Shown piece after piece: positions 1 to 11,312 of a stretch of 64,000 bases of DNA. Both the position numbers and the translations under genes were made by a program. The notes beneath the pieces were generated by a model. It had not been told where the DNA came from and made no database searches. It worked only from the letters and a program-made list of their open reading frames with translations. Location of the stretch: the NCBI GenBank assembly GCA_024449915.1, contig JAMZAV010000099.1, forward strand, positions 596,386-660,385, read 5' to 3'. Every line of letters begins with the position of its first letter. Position 1 is the stretch's first letter. The DNA is from Sweltsa coloradensis (Eukaryota > Arthropoda > Insecta > Plecoptera > Chloroperlidae).

Positions 1-1866
1 GACAAGTGACAAGACAGAACCAAACAGGAGCTCAATCAGAGCAAGACTGACGACTATTATAGTATTTGCTGACAATATAACCCCATGTGCACCGCACAGT
101 AGGGTAGCCTCTGCCTAGGCCGTCTTAAGGTTGCGACTCGAGAGTGGAGTGGGCTGGGCAGGTGGCGATCGCGTCTCACGTTGCAAGAATACTGTTGCCT
201 GCTGCTGCGCGAGCGGTTACTTTTCAAAGAGAACGGCACTTCGCGCCCAAAGAATACTAAAAATTAAACTTTTTTTACCAAAAAGAGGCGAGATTTTAAT
301 TCTTGTGACAAATCCGGGACAAAAAGGTGTCCCAAAAGCATTTTTCAAGAGGAAGAATTCCGGGACAATCCCGGTTTTCCAGGACCGATGGTCACCCTAC
401 GCCTATTATATAGGTCCTATCATACAAATGTTTTAAACTTGGTCCTAAAAAAAATGCAACTTAACCACTTGATTACTGATTGGCAATATGTGTCACTATA
501 GGCCTAGAGGGAATGTACGGCGATAGTAAAATAATGAGCAAGTAGCATGCAAGATACCTGGCAGTGAAAGGAATGTTTTTTTAAATAATTCAGTTTTCAA
601 AGTCCGTTCACCATTAAATTAATGAGCGTTAGACCTACAAAAGTTATTGTTAGTGGTATTTTATTATATTTTAATTATCAAGTTTGTCTTCAATATGAAT
701 TAAGTTTGTTTGAAACTGAAAGTCTTTTGCCAAAAATGTTGTAAGTAACATTTTAAATATTAACATGGTCCTAATATTAGTAACGCGGAACCTTACACAA
801 CATTTAGTTGTTGTGTGGGGTTATACAGTGATTACTTCTTGCAAAATGAGAGATGAGACACATTTAAAATATGGCAGGCAGGGGTGCCGGGTTATCTAAA
901 TTCCGAGGGGTGCTGAAATATTTCACTAATATTTCGAAGGCTGCCCTTCAGTGATTTTCTAAAACGTTTTTGCTGCATTGTTTTGTGTACTGTATATTTT
1001 ATCAGTATTGAAATTAGCCTGTGAATTGTCATGATTTTGGAATATTTTATTCAGTGACAGAGAGCCCTGATTCATGGGATTCATTTACATTTCAAAACTA
1101 TCAACGTATCTAGGAAGGGGGGGGGGGGGGGGAGAGCGATTTCGGTTTTACAAAACCAGGGTATGTTTGAAAATTTCAGCAGTTAGCAGTTAGCACCCCT
1201 TTCCAGCAAAGGCGGGAAAATTTGCTAATTTACAACTTTAGATGGCCTTAAAAACACGTAAAAAATCAAAATGGCACAATAGGTGATCCGTGGTAGTAAT
1301 TGGCTGCGCAATCAAAATAGGAATCTCATGGGGGAGGGGGGGTGAATGACAAACGCCCACCCCCGCACTCCCCACCCCATATCCGCTACCGTACCGATTT
1401 TGTTGAATCTCATTTTAGCCTCTCTACAATTGAAAATATACTGTATTGAAAATTTGAAAAATAAATTCCCCTTTCTGTTCAGGCATGCACAGGAAAGGTA
1501 GGCCCTATATTGGTATATTTTATGGTTGTAGATTATTTTGTTATTCGCAAAACAAGAAAATGCCACAGGGCAATTTCCACAATTGAGTCACAATGCAATT
1601 TACCATCAGACTTGCAAGATTTACAAAAAATAACTCTAATCTCTAAACTAATTAATCTGTGAACATTTTTGTAAATGTAGATAGCTCAATACTTTGTTAT
1701 TGTAAAAACGGTTTTTTTTAATTCATAATATTAAGAGGGGTGCTCCTCCAAAAAATTCTGAGGGGTGCTTCAGTCGGTGCCCCTGACGGTAGGCCTACTG
1801 TAGTGCAATTGAAGGATATTAAGAAAATATTATATTATTGATAATGAGCAATTATTACGTTACATA
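1..1866. other. intergenic, no gene seen
   Basis: No reading frame here looks coding. Around 300-405 there is a CCGGGA/TCCCGG-rich stretch ending in a GGTCACC motif, resembling the end of a non-autonomous DNA transposon. A run of 16 G lies at 1117-1132. Text near 895-925 and 1735-1765 shares the phrase GAGGGGTGCT, so the left margin of the transposase element may also carry repeat debris. Confidence 0.5.
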
Positions 1867-3967
1867 TCAGTCATCTACATCATACAACAATGATGGCACA
1901 TCTTTGCAAAGAGGATCCTGAAAATTGCTTAATGCAACACATACTTGCCATACCTTGGATGCAGATGGCATAAGGGAATGGGGTATGAGATTCAAAATAC
2001 TGTAATCCTTGATTCGAGACATAGCTTGTTCTACGTGTATTCTTGCCCTAGCAATGTTCTTCGTTTGTAAAACTTGGTCAGGAGTGGACTGTGGTGTAGT
2101 GAGAAATGAGGGTGTGTTGAGACTTACCCCATCTGGTAACATATCCGAGAGTAAAAAGCCTTTATCTGCTAGAATTAGATCTCCTGGAACCATGAGTTTA
2201 AGAACTTCACAATGTTTAACAATTTGCTTATCGGATGTTGACCCTGGGTAGAGGCAAGATGCGTATGTGGCAACTCCATTGGGTGCTACACCAAGTAACG
2301 CCTTTAACGTATTTTTATGGTGGCTGTATGTTAGGTTTTGTTTGTCTATTGACTTGGGGATCTCCGAGAATACTTCCATGCAATCTAATATTATGCGACA
2401 GTTTGAAAATTCATTAAAGGATCGTGGCACAGGCCATGTATGATTTTTGAAATGAGAAGTAATCGATTTTATCATCTGGCAGAAAACTATTTCATGAATA
2501 GCATGAACCCATGTTAGTATTATGTTTGTTACTGTAGCTTGACTACAATTAAATCTAACACAAATATCTGTATCAGACAAATTGAGACGCAATTTCATTA
2601 AAGTGAGCAACAGTTGATCTTTTTTTGGTATGTTTTCTACCTTCCAATCAAGATAATACTTCAAATTTAAGTTTTCAAAAAGGCTAAACAAGCGAGAGAA
2701 AAACTCATTTGGCATGCCAGTATAATGGTTGATGAGGCTATCTTTTCCTTCAATGTGTTTGAAAGAAAATGTGTTAGGCCTAAGTAACTTTTGTTCTGCC
2801 TTAAGATTTTCAATTTCTTTTCTTAGTATGTAATTTTCGGCTGAAAGTGAGGATTCAAAGTTCGATGGACTAGGCATAGGTGTAACGTTGTCCCCACATG
2901 CAGTCTCCTCAGCTTGGGCATTATCTGATGTCTCAAGTTCTGGTTCTGGAGGTGGAGTGGGAATCCTGAAACACCAATCACATAGGGCCTAATTTGTTAG
3001 TGTCTCATGATGACCCATTGATGTAACTTTAATATTCAAATCATCAAAGTCCTTACGAAAAAGAAAACATGGTCGGTAAAAGTGAAGGGTTACTCAGCGA
3101 TGTTTTTAACCATTTTTTCGTTGAAAAAACACTAAAAAACTTAATGCAGTAATCGTAAATGATTTTAAACAGGCGCACACAAGTGTTCACAAAATAAAAC
3201 ACAAAACAACAGACACTAACAACACGTAACAAACAACCACCACAATCACCCCACACTCGGATCTACGAATGCAAATCCATGCAACCAACTACCGGTACCT
3301 GAATTCCAAAATGAAATACGCTGCACAAATAGATGGGGCGCGTTGCCCCCCAACCCCCACCGGAGCTCTGCCCCTGGACCCCAACAACAAAATGCACCAA
3401 AGCGCAATCAAAGTATTCCGCTATGACTGAGTGATTCTTCACAATTACTACCTTTTAGTTTTGTGCTAGATAGATGCCTAAGTCACGAATTTTACCTTTG
3501 CTTAATTTGTCTCCTTTTCACTTGTGATGACTTCAAGATTGTATCTCCATTTTGCGCGAAAATTGTTGGCCCATTAGCTTTCATGCCATCCTTGAAATGA
3601 CAGCTACAAACGGAAGCACTAGGTCCAGGAGATCTATCGAGACGCCTGTAAAACATTAAGTTGAATAATATTTAAGCAAATCATGATTCCTATTAACCGA
3701 GAATAGTCTCAAAATATATTGACAAGCATCAAACACGTTACATTTTGTAGAGTTTGGACGTTAATAACTTGTCTGTCAAATGTTTGGGCAACATAACCTC
3801 AAACAGTAACTTCACTGTTGCTGTACGGATTCGATTATCCTGTTCTGTTCTTACCTAATCAGCTTGATCCATCTCTTCTTTATCAGTTCATCTTTAGGAA
3901 ATCGAAAGAAACTACAGGGATGACTCTCGCTGTAATGTTTACAAGTGGGTGCAAAACACATGCCCAT
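1867..3967 (-). CDS. THAP-domain DDE transposase, ISL2EU/Harbinger type, three exons
   Basis: Predicted cut-and-paste transposase of 453 residues. Exons on the minus strand are 3967-3855, 3645-3496 and 2965-1867. Each intron is GT-AG (donors GTAAGA and GTAAAA, acceptors TTTTACAG and GTTTCAG), and the phases match (two bases plus one base at both junctions). The start ATG at 3967 is followed by a second ATG at 3961. Residues 4-54 form a THAP zinc finger: Cys4 and Cys9, then Cys51 and His54 (C-x4-C-x41-C-x2-H). The conserved Pro24 and Trp33 are present, and GPTIF matches the AVPTIF box of the family. A leucine-rich helix follows near 130-150, and a helix-turn-helix of the DDE_Tnp_4-associated type lies near 200-242. 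The catalytic triad is Asp282 (ILDCMEV), Asp355 (ILADKGF) and Glu400 (HVEQAMSRIKDY). No stop or frameshift interrupts it. The element's inverted ends were not located. Class is from family knowledge; activity is inference. Confidence 0.88.
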
Positions 3968-4856
3968 GTTAGGCCTAGGCCTAGGCCTATTCCGATTTGT
4001 TTATTATTATTAGTGCCGGGTGACGTCACTTTTTAACTGCTCGTAGCGTAAGGTGGCGCTGGCGAATGATGGTAGTCTGAGAAACTACAAACGTGTGTTG
4101 CGGGCTAGTAAAATGCGCATCTGCAGGCGCTCCGTACGGTGGCGCGCCGGTGGGGCAGTAGATCAAGTTCAAGTTCAAGTTTTTATTAGTTAGTTAGTTA
4201 ATGTTGTTTTAGGGCACTCAACAGTAGAGTTAACAGTGCCCATGTCAATTATATTGGAATCTTCCAAATTTTCTTTTTCCATATTTGTGGATTACCACCA
4301 TGTTTTTATTTCATCCGTAGATTCTTAGACCATGATATATTTTCATTTCATTTCATTTATTTGCAGTTCTAGATAGCGATAATATCACATTTGATATAAT
4401 ACCCATATATAACAGGGGCGACGCTAGGGAGGGGGCATCAATCCGCCCCCCTGCCGCCCCTCAACCAACATGTAAAACTGTTTTTTTACTGTGGGAATAA
4501 TTATTCAAATGCAATAGCACAAGTGTAATTCATAAATATTTTTTTCTTTCTATATTTTTAGTCAAATTGTTTTGTTCATTTACTTTATTTCTTTATTTGA
4601 CGTAGACACACAATTTTGGTTTGTCATTCTTTGTCCATTCCTTTGTTTTCTGCGGACTTAGTGGCTTGAGTTTCATTGACAATGAGGTGGTTTGATGCTA
4701 AGCACCAAGTTTATTAAATATTATTTGCACTTGCAGATCATGGCGATTTTATCCGGAACCCAAGATCACGGTGTTGAAAGGGTCGGGGGGGGGGGGTTTA
4801 GATTTACACGCCAACATTGAGATTTAGATTTGCCCAATCCCCCCCAAACAAAAAAA
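3968..4856. other. no gene; flank of the transposase and transposon debris
   Basis: The first 200 bases upstream of the transposase start are relatively GC- and CpG-rich and could hold its promoter or the element end. At 4413 a CAGGGGCGACGC motif with a G/C-rich tail resembles a hAT-type MITE end. A run of 12 G lies at 4785-4796. No coding frame is supported. Confidence 0.4.
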
Positions 4857-4926
4857 AAGTATTATCTTTGGGTTTATAGTATTTATACATTAAATTTATT
4901 TACATTATAAACCCAAAGGTATTATT
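4857..4926. repeat. short hairpin
   Basis: Two arms built on CTTTGGGTTTATA and TATAAACCCAAAGG face each other across about 25 AT-rich bases. This is a small inverted repeat, too short to classify. Confidence 0.55.
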
Positions 4927-6066
4927 TTACTATTTTTATTAGCTTTGGGTTTCTTAGTAATTATTGTGCTTGAGAACGGCCTCGGCTCAAATATGACACT
5001 ATTGTTATCTGTGCTCATTCTTTGTAAGATTCTCAATCTCCAAGAAATCCAATTCAAATTGTTATATGGCCTATACATTTGTTGTACGTTTTGTGAAATA
5101 CAGCAAAGTGCTCACAAACTAAAAATATTAAAAGATCACGAAAATAGCGAACCGTTTTACCCTCATCCATCAACGCAATTCGAAGCCTTCGTGACTTTTA
5201 CGAAATTAAATAAATCACCACTTTTGTTATACCCCTCATTCGCTAGATAGACACAAAATTTGAAAAGAAAATGCAATAGGCCCAGACGTTTTCACTTGTG
5301 GCTGCAGTGGGGACGCTCTGAACTGAAATGGGGCGGGAGTTCCACAGTGATAAGAGAGCAGGGTCATTCCCCCTATCCTCCTCCCGTTCAATCACCCGTG
5401 GCCTTTCGAACCGTCTGAGGAACGAAACTCATAATAAATGGTTTCTTCAAACCAGTCTTGGGCAAGTTCCCCTAAAAACGGAACTTTCCGAAGTTCCGTT
5501 AAAAAGGAACTGAGACGTTCGTCAAAAGGAACTTATTTCACTTAACGTTCCGTTTTAAATTACTGATTCAAATAATATAATCATTATTATTATTATAATA
5601 AATGTGTTAGGAGTTATATTTGCCCCTCCCCCATCTCATGAGATTCCGATTTTGGCTATTTTCGATTTTTTTATGTGTTTTTAGGTACTTGAAAGTGGTC
5701 GCAAAAATTTTCGCCTTCCAGTGCCGACGGCTAGAGATTTCAAACTGGCCCTGTAACCCCCCCCCCCCCCCCCCCATGAATCAGGCCTAGATACGCCACT
5801 GACCATGCAACAGTTATAAAAATAATAATAAAATAGTGACTTCATAAATGATATGAAATAACAAGTAGTTAGACCTAAGGTACACAGAAAATGAAGAATT
5901 AAAAAAGTAACCAAACCACTATATATTGTCTCTACGGGAAACCTGTCCTGTCCAGGAACAATGCCAATTCCTGCCCCTTTTCAGGAGACTAGACTTTACC
6001 TGAGGGGTAATACGTTTCATACATTTCTGGTCAATGCGGGTTTCGGTAAAAACCTTCATAATAGAC

Positions 6067-6131
<65 letters not shown>

Positions 6132-7030
6132 ATCAGGCAATCAATGAATTACGGGATCAGATTTGACTCCCATACTGACAATGTCCTCGATGTTACGGCG
6201 TACGCCACATGGTCTTGGGTGCACACCTTATGAGAGACCTTAAATCCGCCACTGGTAAAACATGCATCTGATTCACTCACTACACTATACAGATACTTGG
6301 CATAACATGCTTCACTTCAGTCAAGTTTCGTGTTTCTAGTTTCCGTTTCGTGTTTCTATAGTTTCCACCTCGTGACCTTCGTAATCACTGTCTGAAGCTA
6401 GCCGGCCAATCAGAACCGCTGATCACGCACGGCAACCCATGAAACGCTTCTATTCGCTCTTTGTCGCAACACCTGTTTACATTATAACTACAAGATAATA
6501 TGTTACGTTCATGATTAGAGTGTACCCCTCTTCCCACTGGCAAGGCAGGTACTAGAATATGGCGGCCTCGATATACGTATTGTTTCACTTCATACTGGAC
6601 GGCGTATACGTCGTAATTTAGGAGTATTACCATTGAGTATAGAACATGGTATTACTATTTGGTATTTTGTTTGGTTTCATGATTGAGGGTCTGATATGGG
6701 GCTACGGGGAGGGGCGGTCATCACCTAAATTTTTCAGCGAAAATCCGGGACGAGGGTCAAATGGTATTTGTTATGAGTGGAAAACGCAATAGATGCTAAT
6801 ATTTGGTGGCATCTGGAGGAGGTGTCCCGATGCCCCCCCCCCCCCCGAAATAGGTCCTCCGCCAGCAGGAGTCGTTGCAGGTCTCGTGATATCTTCTGTG
6901 ACGTCATTTGAAAATGTACTTATCTATTTCTCGATGTTATTAGTCGGGAAACACTTCCTGCCGTAGGTGGAACTAAAAACGGACTTGGACCCGGGTCACC
7001 CGCTTGCAGGACGGCCGTCTCAAAATTAAA
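4927..7030. other. no gene; microsatellite and MITE ends
   Basis: Open frames in this stretch have no coding character. Near 5455-5550 the phrase GGAACTT/AAGTTCC recurs in both orientations. A run of 20 C at 5757-5776 is followed by ATACGCCACTG, the inverted form of the CAGTGGCGTA end seen elsewhere. Another CCGCCACTG end lies at about 6245, and a run of 14 C lies at 6833-6846. Confidence 0.4.
6068..6133. repeat. (AAAT)n microsatellite
   Basis: About 16 uninterrupted AAAT units. The poly-Leu/Phe/Ile/Tyr frame read through it on the minus strand is an artefact of the repeat. Confidence 0.95.
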
Positions 7031-7200
7031 ATGCCGTCCACGGTGGCACATACGATTAGGGCGCAGGTCCGAAGCGTATGGCTCTACAAGGAAGTGGGTT
7101 CGAATCCCCCATAAGGCATTGTTTTTGCTATCGTCCTTCATCGTCACCTATCACCACTCATCGTCTCGAATAAGCTTAGTGCATTAATAAATATAAATCA
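7031..7200 (+). mobile_element. tRNA-derived SINE
   Basis: The head carries an A-box-like GTGGCACATACGATTAGG and the B box GGGTTCGAATCCC. It is followed by a GGCATTGTTTTTGCT junction and a tail reading TATCACCACTCATCG. The tail matches that of the 5S-derived SINEs at 15.5 and 40.4 kb and the SINE at 52.0 kb. The 3' end is an A/T-rich AAATC-type run. Confidence 0.7.
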
Positions 7201-7365
7201 AATCAAAATCAATCATGATTTATAATATATTATGGCATGATTTTTTTTTCATTTCAAAGGGACTAGAGCTGAACAATAGTTCATTCATTTTTCAGTAACT
7301 GGAATGATAGTTCAGTATTTGAAATGAGTAATTTATATTTTAGACGATATGCCTTACTATATATA

Positions 7366-7508
7366 TGTCATTTTAAAATTTTACGGTAAAACCACGTACC
7401 TTGTTAAAATTGGAGTCCTAGTTGGACGTTGTCGGCGCCCGACAACGTCCAACTAGGACTCCAATTCTATCAAGGTACGTGGTTTTACCGTAAAATTTAA
7501 AATGACAT
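7366..7508. repeat. near-perfect palindrome, about 65-70 bp arms
   Basis: The left arm runs from GTCATTTTAAAATTTTACGG to GGACGTTGTCGG. The right arm is its reverse complement, with only one or two small mismatches (GTTAAAATTGG against CCAATTCTATC) and almost no loop. The centre reads GTCGGCGCCCGAC. It would form a long hairpin as RNA or a cruciform as DNA. It resembles a fold-back MITE; no flanking duplication was confirmed. Confidence 0.85.
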
Positions 7509-7746
7509 CATATACCAACCACAAAAGTCTTAAAACTCTATATAAAAATATATATATTATATATAATATACGTCGGTGGACGCCCGGGTTTTCTGCCCGG
7601 GTTCATCTTATTTTCGACGCGGTTTTACCCAAGATCCTTGTTTTTATTATGACGGGCCCGAAAACCAAACAATCATATATATATATATATATTATAATAT
7701 ATAATTATATATATATGTTATATCGCGGCTTTCACGGTTTGAAAGC

Positions 7747-7944
7747 GACATTGTATTTTCGGGTAGCCCGTGTGGTTTTATTTTAGTTCCAACGTTCGGC
7801 AGTTCTCCTGCCATCTTCAAGGGAAAATTTTAAACATAAAACATATCAAAACAAAAAACCTTACTTCTTAACAAACACTGCACTGGATAAAACTTTGGGG
7901 AACTAATAATAAAACACGGACTACCCAAAATACAATGTCTGCAT
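7747..7944. mobile_element. small fold-back element with about 45-bp inverted ends
   Basis: The left end, GACATTGTATTTTCGGGTAG, is repeated in inverted form at 7896-7944 with a few changes. Both ends continue through a CCGTGT-TTTTATT-AGTTCC block. The element sits between two AT dinucleotide stretches (7677-7720 and 7945-7975). The interior has CCAACGTTCGGCAG and CCATCTTCAAGG. No coding capacity. Confidence 0.65.
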
Positions 7945-7975
7945 AATATATATATATAAAATATATATATATACT

Positions 7976-9237
7976 ACCATATAGGCCTACTACACTATTT
8001 TATCATTTATCCAACTCTGGTAATATTCATGATATTATCGTCCAATCCATCGTCTCGATTAGCATTGCTGCTATGCTATTGCTATTGCTTTTGTTCAGGC
8101 CACATACCATCACCATCATCTCTCAAAACACTCCCCCCCCCCCCCGCCCCTCCATCCTTCCCACTCCAACATCCTATCTTCCCCTACTTTCATTTCAAAA
8201 CTCCCAAGCAACCTTCAACCAATCAGAGCATCGTATGGTAATTCGGCAACCACACAGGTATACCACAATAGACCTTGGTATTTGGTAAGGTGTGCCTTAC
8301 AACAAAACCAAAAGTAACAACAGTGGCAGTGTATTTTTTTTATTTATTACTCATGGGTGTATAATAACTTGTCTTCTTAATTACTTCTTCTTAACAAATT
8401 GTGACTAATTAAGCCGCAAAACCAAGAGACACCTTAACTGTGGTTAAACACAACTCATACAAGCAGTGTTGAATCCAGCTATAATAAATAATAATAAATT
8501 GACTATACATGCACTATATATTCCTTCATGGTATAGTCAAATTAGCAATATAGAGATTGTTGACCCTTTTATGGTTGCTACAACAATACAAATTGCAAGT
8601 CAACAAAGTAAGTTGTTGAAACACCAAAGTGTGTTTGCTACAAGTACAATCCAAAAATTGTTAATTCGGTTTGGCTAGCGCAACCATGTCAATAGTGACA
8701 ACAACAAAACATTATTGTTATAACAACAATAGTCTTAAATTGTATTTGCAACAATACAGAATAGACGTAACAAGTGAAGATTGCCAGCCTTGAAAATATT
8801 ATGCTATAGGAACAATACAGAATAGGCGTAATGACAAGTGTTTTATTGTGGTTGCAACAATACGAAATAGACGTAACAACATCCAGTTTGGCCAACCTTT
8901 CATATAATATGCTACATTAACAATAAGAATGGACGATTTGTGAATGTATGGTCATTCGAAGGGTTCCGACTTCTGTTCAGGAAATTCCTAATGTCTTCTT
9001 TAATATGGTGGCTCGCAATCGCGCCTTGAGAGGATATGCGCTTGCAGGACTGATACAGGGTGGTTAACACAGATATGCAGTATGTATAGGGTAAATGGTC
9101 AGTGTACTTTTCGATGCGAAAACACTATTATCAGGTAACCAATGCGTAGGCATCCTGTATAGAAGGCAATGCACAAGTGTCAACATTGACTGTGAGGGGG
9201 AAGGTGGGGGGTTGTGTCTAAAGAATATACAAACATT
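7976..9237. other. no gene seen
   Basis: AT-rich sequence with a run of 13 C at 8133-8145. Between about 8550 and 8910, short phrases such as TTGCAACAATA and AATAGACGTAACAA recur, suggesting a degraded local repeat. No exon with splice signals was found. Confidence 0.4.
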
Positions 9238-9560
9238 CAGTGGCGGAACTAGGCGCCCGCAGGGCCCGCAACTGCAAAATAAAACAGTATTTCACCCTGT
9301 TTGGAAAATATTGTAACATTTGTTTTCGTTGCTAAAATGACCGTTTTGTGAATCTAGCGGTTTGAAGGTGAAATCTAGCGGATATTTGGGAACCTTTAGC
9401 GTCCACAACACAACACACAAAAACTACGTTATTTTGGTATTGCATTCAGCCCACAACTTTTTCTAAAACGCACCAAACACACTCTAAAAACCTGATTTTC
9501 AAAATTTTCGCCTGCCTTTTGTAGGGGGGCTTCGCTCCCCAAACCCCCCCGTACTTAGTC
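9238..9560 (+). mobile_element. non-autonomous hAT-like MITE, CAGTGGCGGA family
   Basis: Starts CAGTGGCGGAACTAGGCG. It contains GGTATTGCATTCAGCCCAC and a CACTCTAAAAACCT block also found in the element at 20.1-20.5 kb. A C/G-rich end follows (GGGGGGCTTCGCTCCCC). The right boundary is uncertain and no target duplication was found. Confidence 0.5.
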
Positions 9561-9874
9561 CCTATAAAATATCCCCGGGATACTATATAACCCCCGGGGA
9601 TGAAAAGTCTGAATTCAACACTGCATATATGAATGGGCCGGCATTACATTGGTGTTGTTGTGCTACAATGAATCAGATATAAACATTTTGTATAAATAAC
9701 TAAATTAGCTAAATTTAAGTCGTCCCTTAAGTTGATTAATATAAAACGTTTAACAATATACAGTTTTAAATTGAATATATTAGGAAGAAAGAAAACAAGA
9801 ATTAAAAATATCAAATCATTTCTAGGCTCAAATTACTGTTAACGACAATTAATATTATTATTAATAATTTCAAA

Positions 9875-10180
9875 CTTCATGCCATCCAGTGGCATCTGGG
9901 GCCTTGGGGGCAGTAAGAGCAATCGCCCCCCCCCCCCCCCAGACTCTTAAAGGGTTTCATTGTACGTGACGATGACATACCAAACTGTATACTAAAACTA
10001 ATAAAACAGATTGAAATAAAGTATGAACCCTCTAAAGTCATTTAAACAATGGTTTTGACAAAACGTCCTAAAAAGTTCCCTACTAGGGGCCATGTCCCCC
10101 AGACTCCCCGGCGTTGCGTTCCGCCAACTCGATCCCCCCCCCCCCCCCTACAAAGTCCTCGATCCGTCCCTGCTTCATGC
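9875..10180. mobile_element. MITE flanked by 8-bp direct repeat CTTCATGC
   Basis: CTTCATGC occurs at 9875-9882 and again at 10173-10180. Just inside the left copy is CATCCAGTGGCATCTGGGG. Just inside the right copy is GATCCGTCCCTG, the inverted form of CAGGGACGGATC. An 8-bp duplication and CAG-CTG ends fit hAT transposition. The four extra bases before the left CAG are unexplained. Two C runs of 15 lie inside. Confidence 0.5.
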
Positions 10181-10684
10181 TTTCACAGCCCACCAATATT
10201 GTCAAATATTGTGGGATAAGACTTCAAACACACAACTATAAAAGTGAGAGCGTTCTCATTCTGTCGTGTAACGGATCTTATGAGAACAAGTGTCAAGGGA
10301 GTGTCCAGTCCAAGGGCTGTTCAAGAGGACTCATGCAAATTTATTTTGACAAGCTTTGGAGGGGTGCAGTCACGGAGCGTAGTGAATATGAAATAAGAGT
10401 ATACACAAATGTAGAAGCTGGTATATGACATATAAGTTATGGCTCTTCTGTTAGATCTCAATTATTTTGAGTGAGTTTTTGTTGTGTGTAGGATCTCATT
10501 ACTTTTTTAACTTCTATTGGAAAATTATTTGTTAAAATAAAATATCTTTTACAGTATTGACAATAAACAATAGCAAGTAAAATCAAAAAGCATATCACGT
10601 TTCATTTCATGACGGCTGGATGACACCTTATGCTTATGTAGGGTGCATTAAGTCATTGTTTTGCTCATGCTAGTCGTCCAATAC

Positions 10685-11312
10685 CGACTTTGTCACCCGC
10701 TAAACTCAAAAAATATATTTCATTTAGGCTAACTAGTTATGAATTTAGATAGACACAGAAAAAAATATTGGGTGCACCTTGACCCGGATAAAAATTGTGT
10801 AACTTGGTGATTTTCTAGGAAGGTCCCATTGTCAAAAATTTCTCAAAAGAAATAATGGAGGATTTTGACAAAAAAAATATTGTCCATTATTGACGTACTC
10901 GCGGCAGCCTTTTCTATAAATCCTCTACATTTTTTTTTTTTGTAATTTGGGCAAGTGGTTCGGTCAAAATATTCTGATTACCAAGAAAGGTTGTGATTTT
11001 GGAAGGCATATTTTTGCGTGTTTGAGTGTATATTTCTGCACAGTTTCAAGACAGTTCAGTTCAGTTATAAAGGACCATTTTATATTGGTACGATGCTATC
11101 TATGTGGAACAAAAAATAAGAAGGTTAAAGCCGATTTAAGAAATTCTCCAAAACGCCTATTTTCACCAATTTCAGGATAAAAAAATTATAAAATTGGTTT
11201 AAAATCACAGTTACAAGATACATTTTTAAACGGTCATTTTAGTGTAGTATTATGCGGTATGCCATAAAGATTATGTGGTAAAAAATATTTGTTGGGGTAA
11301 TAGTCCCTTTAA
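10685..11312 (-). mobile_element. TTAA-flanked non-autonomous element, copy 1
   Basis: Inverted relative to the copies at 21.5 and 58.6 kb. Shared blocks include AATTTGGGCAAGTGGTTCGG, CAAAATATTCTGATTACCAA and GACGTACTCG. It ends GTCCC-TTTAA, giving the TTAA edge on the right; the left edge (GTCACCCGCTAAACTC) is eroded. The TTAA target points to piggyBac-like or Kolobok-like mobilisation. No coding capacity. Confidence 0.7.

Noticed and set aside
131..436. 101-codon open frame near the left edge
   Set aside because: It crosses CCGGGA/TCCCGG transposon-like sequence, has no splice or coding signature, and runs through an AT-rich stretch.
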